The notes under the pieces were generated by a model, which was not told where the DNA came from, ran no database searches, and saw only the letters and a program-made list of their open reading frames with translations. From positions 496,001 through 560,000 of the forward strand of contig NZ_FMCQ01000004.1 of NCBI RefSeq assembly GCF_900091605.1: a stretch of DNA of 64,000 bases, read 5' to 3'. How positions within the stretch are numbered: the first letter of the stretch is position 1; each line of letters opens with the position of its first letter. Source of the stretch: Micromonospora tulbaghiae (lineage in GTDB: Bacteria; Actinomycetota; Actinomycetes; Mycobacteriales; Micromonosporaceae). Below are positions 8,684 through 17,616 of the stretch, one piece after another. Position numbers and translations under genes: made by a program.

Positions 8684-9598
8684 GTGGGCGCAGGTCATGA
8701 CCACAGCGGCGCGGTGGCCAACGCGGCACACCGCCACCGCGGCCGCCTCTGGGCCGCGTTCGCGCTGCTCGCCGCCCTGATGGTGGTCGAGGCGGTGGCC
8801 GCCTTCACGACCGGCTCACTGGCGCTGCTCTCCGACGCCGGGCACATGTTCACCGACGTCCTCGGCATCGGCATGGCCCTCGCGGCGATCACCGCCACCC
8901 GGCGCGCCGGCACCGACCCGCAGCGCACGTTCGGGCTCTACCGGCTGGAGGTGCTCGCCGCCCTCGCCAACGCCGTGCTGCTCGGCGCCGTCGCCATCTA
9001 CGTCCTGGTCGAGGCGGTACGCCGCTTCGGCGAGCCGCCGGAGGTGCTGGCCGGCCCGATGCTCGTGGTGGCGGTGCTCGGCCTGCTCGCCAACATCGTG
9101 GCCTTCGCGCTGCTGCGCGCCGGGTCGAAGGAGAGCATCAACCTGCGCGGGGCGTACCTGGAGGTGCTCGGCGACCTGCTCGGCTCGCTCGGCGTGATCG
9201 CCGCCGCGCTGGTCATCACGGTGACCGACTGGTGGTGGGCGGACCCGCTCGTCGCCGTCGGCATCGGCCTGTTCATCCTGCCGCGCACCTGGCGGCTCGG
9301 CCGGGCCGCGCTGCGCATTCTGGTGCAGGCCGCGCCGGAACACCTCCAGGTGACCGCCGTGCACGACCGGCTGGCCGCCGTGCCCGGCGTGGCCGAGGTG
9401 CACGACCTGCACGTCTGGACGCTCACCTCCGGCATGGAGGTGGCCTCGGCGCACCTGACCACCGACCCGGGCGTGGACCCGGCCGGGGTCCTGGCCGCCG
9501 CGCGGGCGGCCCTGCACGAGGACTTCTCCATCGATCACGCCACGTTGCAGGTCGAACCCGGAGCGTCGGCCGGAGTGTGCGGACAGACCGAGTGGTGA
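8684..9598 (+). CDS. Cation diffusion facilitator (zinc-type exporter)
   Basis: A 304-residue CDF-family membrane protein with six predicted transmembrane helices and a C-terminal cytosolic domain, expected to export Zn(II) or related divalent ions in exchange for protons. The N-terminus is His-rich (HDHSGAVANAAHRHRG). Transmembrane helix 2 has the metal-site motif SDAGHMFTD, and helix 5 has LEVLGDLLGS, where the first ligand position is Glu rather than the His of many zinc transporters. The GTG at 8684 is preceded by GGAGGG with seven bases spacing. The repeat at 8623-8647 may control it. Confidence 0.88.
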   Translation: MGAGHDHSGAVANAAHRHRGRLWAAFALLAALMVVEAVAAFTTGSLALLSDAGHMFTDVLGIGMALAAITATRRAGTDPQRTFGLYRLEVLAALANAVLLGAVAIYVLVEAVRRFGEPPEVLAGPMLVVAVLGLLANIVAFALLRAGSKESINLRGAYLEVLGDLLGSLGVIAAALVITVTDWWWADPLVAVGIGLFILPRTWRLGRAALRILVQAAPEHLQVTAVHDRLAAVPGVAEVHDLHVWTLTSGMEVASAHLTTDPGVDPAGVLAAARAALHEDFSIDHATLQVEPGASAGVCGQTEW

Positions 9599-9744
9599 TT
9601 AGGACACACTTAAATCACTGTGGTTATTGTAGTCTTATGCCGGTTTTGCCCCGCCTAGTGGCACTACTCCACGGAGCCGTGCCCGGGCAGCGCCGGTAGT
9701 CTCGGTCGCGGCCGCACCCGCGGGCGCCACCGGCCCCGGTGGGG

Positions 9745-9862
9745 CGGCCGTCGCCTAATCGTCCGCAGGGACGAGCCGGGGAACCACGTACGTGGGGTGC
9801 ATCCGCGTCAGCGGTAGGGATCTTCCGTCCCGAACCCGTCAGCTAACCCGGTCGGCGCTGAC
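9745..9862 (+). promoter_or_regulatory. c-di-AMP riboswitch (ydaO/yuaA type)
   Basis: The leader before the cell-wall gene carries the characteristic conserved blocks of the ydaO/yuaA riboswitch in order: CGCCTAATC, GGGACGAGCCGGGGAACC, GGGGTGCATCC, then GATCTTCCGTCCCGAACCCG and TCAGCTAACCCGGTCGGC. This RNA binds cyclic di-AMP and normally turns off downstream cell-wall hydrolase genes in actinobacteria. The exact 5' edge is approximate; upstream sequence from 9700 may form part of the outer stem. An AT-rich stretch at 9600-9645 probably holds the promoter. Confidence 0.9.
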
Positions 9863-9876
9863 GGAAGGACGTGTGA

Positions 9877-10950
9877 ATGCCCCCAGTGGCACCTGTACGA
9901 CGGACGGCCGCCCGGTTGGCGGCCCTGCTCGTCGCGACGCTGACCCTCGGCGTCGCGACCGTTCCGGTCTCCCCCGCCTCGGCGGCCCCGGCGACCGGCC
10001 TGCTCGCCGCCGCACCCGGTGACGACGAGGGCGGCACCCCCGAACTGCGCGCACAGCTCGACGCGGCCAGCAAGGGCTGGCTGGAGGCGAAGGCCGCGCT
10101 GAACCGGTCGGTGAGCCGCCAGAAGCAACTCAACGAACAACTCAAGACGGTCGGCGCCGAGCTGGCCGTCCGGGACGCCAAGGTCGGCGAGATCGCCGCT
10201 GTGGCGTACCGCAACGGCCGCCTGGGCACCGCCGGGGCGCTGCTCGGCAGCAGCAGCCCGGAGGGCTTCATGGACCGGGCCGCCGCGCTGGAGCAGGTCG
10301 CCGCGCACGAGGACCGCACACTGCGCGACCTGATCACCACCCGGGACGAGGCCACCCGCACCCGTGCCCAGCTCGACGGCGAGATCCGCGAGCAGCGCAA
10401 GCAGGTGGCGGTGATGGGCAAGCGCAAGGAGCAGGCCGAGCGCGCCCTGGAGGTCGCGAACGACCGTGCCTCGCGCAGCAGCAGTGGCGGCGGCAGCGTC
10501 CAGGGCACCTCCAGCAAGAACGCGAAGCCCGCGCCGCGCAACTCGGACGGCTCCTGGCCGTCGGAGTCGTGCAGCGTCAACGACCCGACCCCGGCGAACG
10601 GCTGCATCACGCCGCGCACGCTGCACGCGCTGCAACAGGCCAAGGCGGCGGGCTTCACCCGGTACGTCTCGTGCCACCGGCCCAGCGGCTCGGGTGAGCA
10701 CCCGAAGGGGCGGGCCTGCGACTTCGCCGCGCAGAAGAGCGGCTTCGGCGGCGTGGCCACCGGCGGCGACCGGACGTACGGCAACAACCTGGCCGCGTAC
10801 TTCGTGCGCAACGCCGACCCGCTCGCCGTGCTCTACGTGATCTGGTTCAAGCAGATCTGGCTGCCCAGCAGCGGGTGGAAGGCGTACAGCGGCGGCAACG
10901 GCGACCCGTCCAGCGACCACACCAACCACGTGCACCTGTCGGTGTACTGA
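9877..10950 (+). CDS. Secreted cell-wall peptidase-like protein (coiled coil plus M15-like domain)
   Basis: A 357-residue exported protein: signal peptide to about residue 36 (PVSPASA), a long coiled coil about 50-200 of the PcsB/NlpC-partner type, a Ser/Gly-rich linker and a C-terminal domain. That domain has SGEHPKGRACDFA and SSDHTNHVHLSVY, a His/Asp and His-x-His set like the zinc site of M15/VanY peptidases and of the ARB_07466-like domain. It probably trims peptidoglycan or binds such an enzyme. The ATG at 9877 has GGAAGGA seven bases upstream. Control by the c-di-AMP riboswitch directly upstream supports a cell-wall role. Confidence 0.85.
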   Translation: MPPVAPVRRTAARLAALLVATLTLGVATVPVSPASAAPATGLLAAAPGDDEGGTPELRAQLDAASKGWLEAKAALNRSVSRQKQLNEQLKTVGAELAVRDAKVGEIAAVAYRNGRLGTAGALLGSSSPEGFMDRAAALEQVAAHEDRTLRDLITTRDEATRTRAQLDGEIREQRKQVAVMGKRKEQAERALEVANDRASRSSSGGGSVQGTSSKNAKPAPRNSDGSWPSESCSVNDPTPANGCITPRTLHALQQAKAAGFTRYVSCHRPSGSGEHPKGRACDFAAQKSGFGGVATGGDRTYGNNLAAYFVRNADPLAVLYVIWFKQIWLPSSGWKAYSGGNGDPSSDHTNHVHLSVY

Positions 10951-10959
10951 GCGCACCCC

Positions 10960-10991
10960 GAGGGCCGGCCGGATCAGGCCGGCCGGCCCTC
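10960..10991. terminator. Convergent terminator hairpin
   Basis: A 13-bp perfect stem (GAGGGCCGGCCGG at 10960-10972 and its complement at 10979-10991) with a six-base loop ATCAGG. It starts ten bases after the cell-wall gene stop and includes the stop of the convergent minus-strand gene, so it can end both transcripts. Confidence 0.8.
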
Positions 10992-11426
10992 CAGGGTCGC
11001 TCCCAGACGCGCCGCCAGGCCCAGGTGAGCCGCCCGGGCCTGGCGGAACGCGTACCCGAACAGCGGCGCCGGCGCGCTGAGCGTGATCTCCACATCGATG
11101 CGTACCGTGCCGTCGGGCTCGTCGCGCAGCCGGGTGTGGTTGCGTACCGTCGTCGCGGGCTGCTGCCGCGCCACGGTGACCACCTCGTCCTCGCCGGCGA
11201 TCAGCACGTCCGCCTGGTACGTGACCGGGAAGTGCAGCGGGCCGAGTTGCAGCCGGTCGGTGATCGCGTAGCTGGCCAGCGCGCCCGGCCGGGCCGGCAG
11301 CTTCCGGACCCGGACGATCAGCGGATGCAGCTCACCCTGGCGACTCAGGTCACCCAGCAGGGCCACCGCTTCGGCCCGGCTGCAGCGGGCCTGCACGGTG
11401 TAGCTGAAGCTGTCGCTGCTCTGCAA
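10974..11426 (-). CDS. SRPBCC-like protein
   Basis: A 150-residue cytosolic protein with the layout of the START/SRPBCC ligand-binding fold: an opening strand (SDSFSYTVQARCSRAEAVAL), central strands and a long C-terminal helix (FRQARAAHLGLAARLGATLE). Its ligand is unknown. The TTG at 11426 is the best start because GAGGGGG lies five bases upstream and the fold begins there; the frame remains open for a long way upstream without homology. It lies 101 bases downstream of the STAS gene on the same strand. Confidence 0.7.
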   Translation of the reverse strand: MQSSDSFSYTVQARCSRAEAVALLGDLSRQGELHPLIVRVRKLPARPGALASYAITDRLQLGPLHFPVTYQADVLIAGEDEVVTVARQQPATTVRNHTRLRDEPDGTVRIDVEITLSAPAPLFGYAFRQARAAHLGLAARLGATLEGRPA

Positions 11427-11527
11427 GCGGGCCCCCTCGCCGTCGTGCGTCGCGACGATCGTCCCGTACCGACGCCGGACTGGCAACGGGTAGAAGGTCC
11501 CCTGGCCGCAGGGGGTGTGAACGGCGC

Positions 11528-11887
11528 TCAAGCGCCGGGCAGCACCTCGGGGGTGTCGTCGGCGAACCACGGCTCGGGCGCGCCGAACAGGCCGAGCAGG
11601 CCGGTCACCCAGAGCTGCCGGTGCACGAACCGGCTCGGCTCGGTGACCACGAGCTTGACGCCGCTGACCTCGCAGGTCTGGAAGCCCGCGACCATGGCGC
11701 TGATGCCGACCGAGTCGATGAACGTGACGAGCCGCATGTTCAGCTCGATCCGCGCGGGTCGGCCCTTCGCGAGCACTTCGGCGACCGCTTCCCGCACCTC
11801 GTACGCGGTGTCGACGTCGATCTCCCCACGGGGCGAGATCTGGACGACACCACCCGGCCGCACCGACTTCACGATCGACAGGCTCAC
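11528..11887 (-). CDS. STAS-domain anti-sigma factor antagonist
   Basis: A 119-residue STAS-domain protein of the SpoIIAA/RsbV type. The phosphorylation loop is present as VTFIDSVGISAMVA, with the Asp-Ser pair that a partner kinase would modify. Such proteins bind an anti-sigma kinase and release a stress sigma factor. No kinase or sigma gene is adjacent, so it acts in trans. The GTG at 11887 has GGAGG seven bases upstream. The C-terminal tail after the STAS core (about 95-119) is acidic and poorly conserved. Confidence 0.85.
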   Translation of the reverse strand: MSLSIVKSVRPGGVVQISPRGEIDVDTAYEVREAVAEVLAKGRPARIELNMRLVTFIDSVGISAMVAGFQTCEVSGVKLVVTEPSRFVHRQLWVTGLLGLFGAPEPWFADDTPEVLPGA

Positions 11888-12307
11888 GCGAGCACCTCCA
11901 CTCGCCCATGACGGGCGCCTCATCAGTACGCGGGCCGCGACCGAGAGTATTCCTCCAACGGCCCGGTCGCCACCCCCCGGGATGAGCAATTCGCGAACTG
12001 GGCACACCTGGGCGTACCAATCCGGAACTCCGGGTTCCAGTTTCCTCTGTATGGCGGGTCGCGGCCAACCGTGCGACCGGGCGGTCCCGCCGATCCGCCG
12101 ACCAGGGTAGCGGGCGTACGCACGTCCCGTCGGCACCGGTCCCGGCGCGTTCGAGTGGTTCGTCCCGTTCACCGCCCGGGCCGCCCGTGACACGGGGCAT
12201 GGTTTGCCGGGCGCGCCGGTGGGGCACTGCCCGAGACAGTGAACCCGCCGGATGGACACCGGAGTCCGAAGTGGCCGCCGGCCTTCGGCACCCGAGGAGG
12301 TAGAACG
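11888..12307. other. Intergenic region between divergent genes
   Basis: Four hundred and twenty bases without a convincing gene separate the STAS gene and the small membrane protein gene, so it holds two divergent promoters. A dyad GGAAC-TCCGG-GTTCC lies at 12024-12038 and could be an operator. A 66-codon open frame at 11923-12123 on the minus strand has no ribosome binding site and no recognisable protein features. Confidence 0.5.
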
Positions 12308-12712
12308 ATGTTCGGATCCAACCTGCTGGACCGCCGGGGCAAGGCCGAGCGGGTCGCCGACCAGGCGTGGCAGCATCTGCTCTCCGCCGCCGGTTCCGCC
12401 GGTGACAGCGTGCGCGACGCCACCCGTACCGCCCGCCGCAGCTCCTCCGGCCTGGCCGACGACGCCACCGACCTGGTCGGCTCCGCCGCCGAGGAGGCAC
12501 GCCGCCGGGCCGGTCTCGCGTTCGACGCGCTCGCCGGCCGCCGGCCCGCGCTGCCCTGGACGCTGCTGATCGCGGCGGCGCTCGCCGGCGCGGCGATCGG
12601 CTGGGCTGCCGGCACCGCGGCGCGCGCCGCCGGCAGCCGGGACCGCGCCGCGGACGAGATCGAGTTCGTGGACGTGGACCGGCCGAACTCCCCGGCCGGC
12701 CTGGACGGCTGA
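12308..12712 (+). CDS. Small membrane protein, stress-type
   Basis: A 134-residue protein of unknown function. Residues 1-75 are an Ala/Arg/Asp-rich helix (LLDRRGKAERVADQAWQHLL), followed by one transmembrane segment (LPWTLLIAAALAGAAIGWAA) and an acidic tail ending DRPNSPAGLDG. The ATG at 12308 is preceded by GAGGAGG at 12294-12300. The architecture resembles small membrane-anchored envelope proteins, but there is no catalytic motif. It ends in a long terminator hairpin and is probably monocistronic. Confidence 0.75.
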   Translation: MFGSNLLDRRGKAERVADQAWQHLLSAAGSAGDSVRDATRTARRSSSGLADDATDLVGSAAEEARRRAGLAFDALAGRRPALPWTLLIAAALAGAAIGWAAGTAARAAGSRDRAADEIEFVDVDRPNSPAGLDG

Positions 12713-12729
12713 CCCACCCGTACGACACG

Positions 12730-12768
12730 ACGACGGCCGCTCCCGGGACTCCCGGGGGCGGCCGTCGT
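12730..12768. terminator. Long terminator hairpin
   Basis: An 18-bp stem (arms 12730-12747 and 12751-12768, beginning ACGACGGCCGC) with a single G-U pair and a three-base loop ACT. It starts 18 bases after the preceding stop codon. Confidence 0.85.
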
Positions 12769-12873
12769 GCTCCCTCACCCGGACCGGGCGAGGGCGGCTC
12801 ACCCGGGACACGCGCAGGATCGCGGGTGCGGGACCACGTGCCCGCGCCGCGATCGACGGAGAGGGAGAGCCGG

Positions 12874-13548
12874 ATGGCCACCGACACGATCACGCGTACC
12901 GACCGGGACATCCAGTCCGCCGTGCTCGACGAGCTGACCTGGGAGCCGCGGGTCGGCCCGGACGAGATCGGGGTGACCGTCACCGAGGGCGTGGTGACGC
13001 TCACCGGCCGGGTGGACAGCTACGCCAAGAAGTGGGCCGCCGAGCGGGCCGCGCACCGGGTCGCCCGGGTCCGCGCGGTCGCCAACGACCTCGCCGTCCG
13101 GATCGACACCGCGGCCGGGCGGGAGGACCCGGAGATCGCCGTCGCGGCCGTACGGGCGCTGGAGTGGGACGCGTTCGTGCCGATTGAGGCGTTGCAGGTG
13201 ACGGTGGCCGACGGCTGGGTCACGCTGCACGGCGAGGTCGAGTGGGAGTACCAGCGGCGGGCCGCCGAACGGTCGGTCGCCCGGCTCACCGGCGTACGCG
13301 GGGTGAGCAACGGGATCGCCGTACGCCCGGCGGTGCACGCCGACGGCCGCGACCTGGCCGAGCGGATCGTGGACGCGCTGGCCCGCAACCGCGCCACCGA
13401 GGCCGAGGAGGTCGACGTGCGGGTGCACGGCGACACGGTGATGCTGGACGGGCAGGTCCACTCGGCCGGCGAGCGCGAGGAGATCGAGCGGGTGGTGTGG
13501 AACGCCCCCGGCATCCGGGAGGTGCACAACCACCTCGTCGTGCGCTGA
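12874..13548 (+). CDS. BON-domain protein with three BON repeats
   Basis: A 224-residue protein built from three BON domains (about 8-75, 85-150 and 160-224), each with the pattern of a short helix, then V-V-TLTGRVDS, VTLHGEVEW or VMLDGQVHS, and a closing IREVHNHLVV-like strand. BON domains bind phospholipid or envelope structures and are common in osmotic or redox stress proteins (OsmY family). There is no signal peptide, so it may be cytosolic or membrane-peripheral. The ATG at 12874 follows a purine-rich GGAGAGGGAGAG tract. It stands next to peroxiredoxin and thiol-oxidoreductase genes, suggesting a stress context. Confidence 0.85.
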   Translation: MATDTITRTDRDIQSAVLDELTWEPRVGPDEIGVTVTEGVVTLTGRVDSYAKKWAAERAAHRVARVRAVANDLAVRIDTAAGREDPEIAVAAVRALEWDAFVPIEALQVTVADGWVTLHGEVEWEYQRRAAERSVARLTGVRGVSNGIAVRPAVHADGRDLAERIVDALARNRATEAEEVDVRVHGDTVMLDGQVHSAGEREEIERVVWNAPGIREVHNHLVVR

Positions 13549-13562
13549 CCGGAACCACCCCG

Positions 13563-13587
13563 CCCGGGTGAGCCCGCCTCACCCGGG
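13563..13587. terminator. Hairpin between the BON and peroxiredoxin genes
   Basis: A perfect 10-bp stem (CCCGGGTGAG at 13563-13572, complement at 13578-13587) with a five-base loop. It follows the BON gene stop by 14 bases and ends 20 bases before the peroxiredoxin start, so it could be a terminator or an operator for the next gene. Confidence 0.6.
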
Positions 13588-13607
13588 TCGCGGCCATGGT
13601 GGGAGGC

Positions 13608-14105
13608 ATGAGTGATCCGAACGGGCTGATCACACCCGGGCAGGCCGCGCCCGGGTTCACGCTGCCGGCGGCGCCGGACGGGCGCGAGGTGGGCCCCGGG
13701 CAGTTCCGGGGCCGTCCCGTGGTGCTCGCCTTCTACCCGGCGGACTGGTCACCGGTCTGCGGCGAGCAGATGACCCTGTACCAGGCCGCCCTGCCCGAGC
13801 TGGAGCGGTACGACGCGGTACTGCTCGGCATCTCGGTGGACAGCGTCTACTCGCATCGGGCGTTCGCCGAGAGCCGGGGCATCCGGTTCCCGCTGCTCGC
13901 CGACTTCGAGCCCAAGGGTGAGGTGTCGCGCCGGTACGGCGCGTACGCGCCGCACGGGCAGTCGGACCGGGCACTCGTGGTGATCGGCCCGGACGGCCGG
14001 GTGGCCTGGAGCCACCTGTCCCCGCCCGAGGTGAACCCGGGCGTGGACGGGATCCTCGACGCGCTGGAACGGCTGGACTCGGATCGGCGGGTGAGTGCCG
14101 GATGA
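13608..14105 (+). CDS. Peroxiredoxin (AhpC/TSA family)
   Basis: A 165-residue thioredoxin-fold peroxidase. The peroxidatic cysteine lies in YPADWSPVCGEQMTLY, close to the usual P-x-x-x-T/S-x-x-C motif although the first spacing differs. LLGISVDSVYSHRAFAE and FPLLADFEPKGEVSRRYG are typical of the family. No clear resolving cysteine is visible, pointing to a 1-Cys or partner-dependent mechanism. The ATG at 13608 is chosen because homology starts there; an in-frame ATG at 13596 lacks a ribosome binding site. Its stop overlaps the DsbA-like start (ATGA), so the two are translationally coupled. Confidence 0.85.
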   Translation: MSDPNGLITPGQAAPGFTLPAAPDGREVGPGQFRGRPVVLAFYPADWSPVCGEQMTLYQAALPELERYDAVLLGISVDSVYSHRAFAESRGIRFPLLADFEPKGEVSRRYGAYAPHGQSDRALVVIGPDGRVAWSHLSPPEVNPGVDGILDALERLDSDRRVSAG

Positions 14106-14656
14106 CCACGCCCCTTCAGGTCACCACCGCACGACTGCGGATCCCGGTGACCGAACGCGACCACGTCCGAGGTCCGGCGGACGCGCCGGTCACCATCGTC
14201 GAGTACGGCGACTTCCAGTGCCGGTTCTGCGGCGCCGCGTACCCGAACCTGACCGAGGTGCTGCGCCAGCGGGCCGACACGGTGCGCCTGGCGTACCGGC
14301 ACTTCCCGATCACCAACGTCCACCCGTACGCGGAGAGCGCCGCGGAGACCGCCGAGGCCGCCGCCGCCCGGGGCCGGTTCTGGGAGATGTACGACTGGCT
14401 CTACCAGCACCAGGACCAGCTCGACCCGGTGCACCTGTCGCTGGGCGTCGAGCAGATCGGCCTGTCGCCGGAGGAGATCGCCGCGGAGGTCGGCCGGCAG
14501 GACTACGCCGACCGGGTCCGGCAGGACTTCGTCGGCGGCATCCGCAGCGGCGTCAACGGCACCCCGACGTTGTTCGTCAACGACGTCCGCCACGACGGCG
14601 GCTACGACCTGGCCGAGCTGCTCGCCGTGGTGGACGCCGCCACCGACGACGGCTGA
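14102..14656 (+). CDS. DsbA-family thioredoxin-like oxidoreductase
   Basis: A 184-residue DsbA-like protein without a signal peptide, so it is probably cytosolic. The active site C-R-F-C lies in GDFQCRFCGAAYPNL, the cis-proline region in SGVNGTPTLFVND, and a helical insert separates them. Coupling through the ATGA overlap to the peroxiredoxin suggests it may reduce that enzyme or act in the same thiol stress response. It converges closely on the LuxR-type regulator gene, with only seven bases between stops. Confidence 0.88.
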   Translation: MTTPLQVTTARLRIPVTERDHVRGPADAPVTIVEYGDFQCRFCGAAYPNLTEVLRQRADTVRLAYRHFPITNVHPYAESAAETAEAAAARGRFWEMYDWLYQHQDQLDPVHLSLGVEQIGLSPEEIAAEVGRQDYADRVRQDFVGGIRSGVNGTPTLFVNDVRHDGGYDLAELLAVVDAATDDG

Positions 14657-14663
14657 GCGACGG

Positions 14664-17459
14664 TCAGATCAACCGCAGCTCGCGCGCCCGCCGGACGGCG
14701 TCCCGCCGGCGGGTCGCGTCGAGCTTGCGGTAGATGTTGCGCACGTGCGTCTTCACCGTGTTGACCGACAGTGACAGCTCGGCGGCGATCTCCACGTTGG
14801 ACAGGATGCTCTGCAGGTAACGCAGGATGGTCAGCTCCCGCTCGGTGAGCGGCTCGTCGAGCGTCCGGGCCGGACCGTCAGCCGTCGCGGTGACCGGCTG
14901 CGCGTCCACGCCCCGGACCAGCTCGCTCACCGTGGCCCAGTACGCGGTGCCGGCGTCCAGGCGCGCGGCGAGCAGGTCCCGCACGCCGGGGTCGGCGCGG
15001 GTGAAGACGCGCCGGAAGCCGTCCGGCTCGGCGAGTGCCAGCACCTCCTCCAGCAGCCGCCCGGCGCGCCGGGCGTCACCGGAGGCGTCGGCGACCGCCG
15101 CGTCGAGCAGCCCGGCGCCCAACCGCACCGGCAGCGGCCAGTCCGCCGCGCCGGACGCGGTCCAGTCGGGCAGCGTCCGCTCGGCCGTGCGGGCGTCACC
15201 GGCTCGCAGCCGCAGCCGCGCGGCCACCAGCGCCGGCGCCGGCCCGCCGCCCGCCGCGTCGAGCAGTGCCCGGGCGCCGTCGACGTCGCCGACGACGGCG
15301 CGTACCTGTGCCTCGTCGGCGGCGAGCCATTCGCCCAGTTCCCGTCCGGGCGCGACGGTCCGCGCCCCGGCGAGCGTGCGCAACGCGCCGCCCGGGTCGC
15401 CGCCGTCGGCCAGCAGCCCGGCCCGGCACAGCGCGGTGAGCGCGGCGCCGCCCGGCTCCGCGCCGGCCGGACCGGCGAGCGCCAGGTGGGCCGTGGCCTC
15501 CGCCGGCCGGTCCCGCTGCCAGTCCACGAGCGCCAGCGCCAGGTACGCGTAGCCGCAGTCGGACCGGGACGACCAGCCCTGGCAGGGCGGCATCGCCAGC
15601 GCCTCGCGGGCCAGCTCCTCGGCGGCCCGCAGCGCGCCCCGGGCCGCCTCCAGCAGGGCCGAGCGGCTGACGCAGAGCAGCTCGGTACGCGGCCGCCCGG
15701 CCCGCCGTGCCGCCTCCCGCGCCCTGGCGAACCGGTCCCGGGCGGTGGACAGCTCCCCCTCGGCCAGCGCGGCCAGCCCGTGCGCGGCGCCGGCCACCGC
15801 GCGCACGTCGTCCCGCTCGGCCGTCCCGGCGCGCGGATCGCCGGCATCACCGGCAACGGCACCGTTGGCGTCCGGGCTGCCCGGGGACTCGTCCGCGGGG
15901 ATGGTGGCCAGCAGGCGGTCGGCGGCCCGGCGTACCTCCTCGTGGTCGCCGCCGAGCCGGGCGAGGCTCAGCTCCACGGCGGCGGCCAGCCGGCCGAACC
16001 GGTCGCGGCGCGGCTCGGGCAGGTCCGCGGCGTCGGCCAGCGACCGCCGCAGCTGCACGTCGGCGGCGGCCGGATCGCCGGCGTACGCCCGCTCGGCGGC
16101 CGCGGCCAGCGCCAGCTCCGGATCCCGGCGGACCGCCTCGGCGGGCGGCTCGGGTGGGGCCGGTACGGCGGCCGGTTGGTCCGGGGCCAGCTCGGGCCAG
16201 CGGGTGACGAGCAGCTCGGTGGCGTCGGCCCACTCACCGGCGAGAAGCGCGTGCCGCAGCGCCTCGGCCGGACGGTCGTGGGTGCCGTACCAGCCGGCCG
16301 CCCGCCGGTGCAGCTCGCGCACCTCGTCGGCGGGCAGCCGGTCCAGTTCGTCGCGCAGCACGTCGGCCAGCAGCGGGTGCGGCCGGTACCACTGCGGGCT
16401 GCCGCCGTCCTGGTGGAGGAAACCGCCCTCCCGGGCCGCCTCGGCGAGCAGGTGCCCGGCGTCGGGCCGCCCGGTCAGCGCGGCGGCCAGGTCGGCGTGG
16501 ACCGCGACGGCCACCGCCACCCGGCGCAGGACGTCGCGGGTCGCCGGTTCCAGCGGGGCGAGCACCTCGTCCCGCAGGTACGCGGCGACATCCGGCTGGT
16601 CACCGGCGAACCGTTCCACGGCGCGCGCCGGGTCGGCGCCGTCCCCGAGCGCGAGCGCGGCGAAGCGCAGCCCGGCCGGCCACCCGGTGGTGCGCTCGGC
16701 CAGCCGGGCCACGGCCGGGGCGGGTACCGCCACGCCGTGCGCGACGAGCAGGTCGGCCACCTCGTCGGCGGTGAACGCCAGGTCGTCGGCGCCGATCACG
16801 GTCAGCTCGCCGGCCAGCCGCCAGCGATGCAGCGCGAGCGGTGGTTCGCTGCGCGCGCCGGCCACCAGCCGCAGCCGGCCGTCGGTGTGCCGGAGCAGGA
16901 ACTCCAGCCCGGTCAGGGCGGCCGGGTCGGTGACCCGGTGCAGGTCGTCCAGGACCAGCAGCACGTGACGTTCCCGTGCGGCGAGCGCGGCGGCGAGCGT
17001 TTCGAGCTGCTCGGGCCGGGGCGGTCCGTCCGGCACCGGTGGCGGCCCGTCGTCCGGGTCCTCGGCGGCGGCGGTACGCAGGGCCGCCGCGAGGTAGCCC
17101 CAGAGCCGCCGGGTGGTCTCCCCCTCGGCCACCGTCACCCAGGCCGGCGCCGGCCCGTCCCGCTCCCCCTGCGCCCAGGTCGACAGCAGCGTCGTCTTGC
17201 CCCAGCCGGCCGGCGCGCAGACGAGCGTCACCGGCCCGGACGCGCCCTGCTCCAGCCGGTCCAGCAGCCGGGGACGCAGCAGGACCGGCTCGGGCGGCAC
17301 GGGCGGCGTCAACCGGGACGCCAGCAACGGCGGGCCGCCCGACAGCGCACCACCGGCGACATCGGGTGAATCGAGGCCGGTGGTGAGCAGATCGGGCGTA
17401 CCGGTGATGTCGCTTGTGCCGCTCGCTGTGGCGACGACCTGGTCTGCCTCCTCCGGCAT
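14664..17459 (-). CDS. LuxR-family ATP-dependent regulator (MalT/LAL type)
   Basis: A 931-residue signal-transduction ATPase. A P-loop lies at about 82-90 (APAGWGKTT), Walker B in LLVLDDLHRV, and a winged-helix and tetratricopeptide-rich middle of roughly 500 residues follows. The C-terminus is a LuxR helix-turn-helix (LTERELTILRYLQS and SVNTVKTHVRNIYRKLDA). Such proteins activate target operons on ligand binding. The ATG at 17459 is preferred over upstream in-frame codons because GGAGGG lies four bases before it. The divergently transcribed ADH-like operon starting at 17617 is a possible target. Residues 1-50 are Gly/Pro-rich and look disordered. Confidence 0.87.
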   Translation of the reverse strand: MPEEADQVVATASGTSDITGTPDLLTTGLDSPDVAGGALSGGPPLLASRLTPPVPPEPVLLRPRLLDRLEQGASGPVTLVCAPAGWGKTTLLSTWAQGERDGPAPAWVTVAEGETTRRLWGYLAAALRTAAAEDPDDGPPPVPDGPPRPEQLETLAAALAARERHVLLVLDDLHRVTDPAALTGLEFLLRHTDGRLRLVAGARSEPPLALHRWRLAGELTVIGADDLAFTADEVADLLVAHGVAVPAPAVARLAERTTGWPAGLRFAALALGDGADPARAVERFAGDQPDVAAYLRDEVLAPLEPATRDVLRRVAVAVAVHADLAAALTGRPDAGHLLAEAAREGGFLHQDGGSPQWYRPHPLLADVLRDELDRLPADEVRELHRRAAGWYGTHDRPAEALRHALLAGEWADATELLVTRWPELAPDQPAAVPAPPEPPAEAVRRDPELALAAAAERAYAGDPAAADVQLRRSLADAADLPEPRRDRFGRLAAAVELSLARLGGDHEEVRRAADRLLATIPADESPGSPDANGAVAGDAGDPRAGTAERDDVRAVAGAAHGLAALAEGELSTARDRFARAREAARRAGRPRTELLCVSRSALLEAARGALRAAEELAREALAMPPCQGWSSRSDCGYAYLALALVDWQRDRPAEATAHLALAGPAGAEPGGAALTALCRAGLLADGGDPGGALRTLAGARTVAPGRELGEWLAADEAQVRAVVGDVDGARALLDAAGGGPAPALVAARLRLRAGDARTAERTLPDWTASGAADWPLPVRLGAGLLDAAVADASGDARRAGRLLEEVLALAEPDGFRRVFTRADPGVRDLLAARLDAGTAYWATVSELVRGVDAQPVTATADGPARTLDEPLTERELTILRYLQSILSNVEIAAELSLSVNTVKTHVRNIYRKLDATRRRDAVRRARELRLI

Positions 17460-17616
17460 GCGTCCCTCCCCCCGTCGGTGCGGGCAGCGGTTACCCGGAC
17501 CGCGCCGGTTCACCCCTTCCGGGCGAACCCCGCTCACCCGGGCGGCCCGCACCCTGTAGACACGCGGGGCGGCCGGCCGGTTGACGCCGGCCGCCGGGGG
17601 AACGGCGGGAGGTCAG

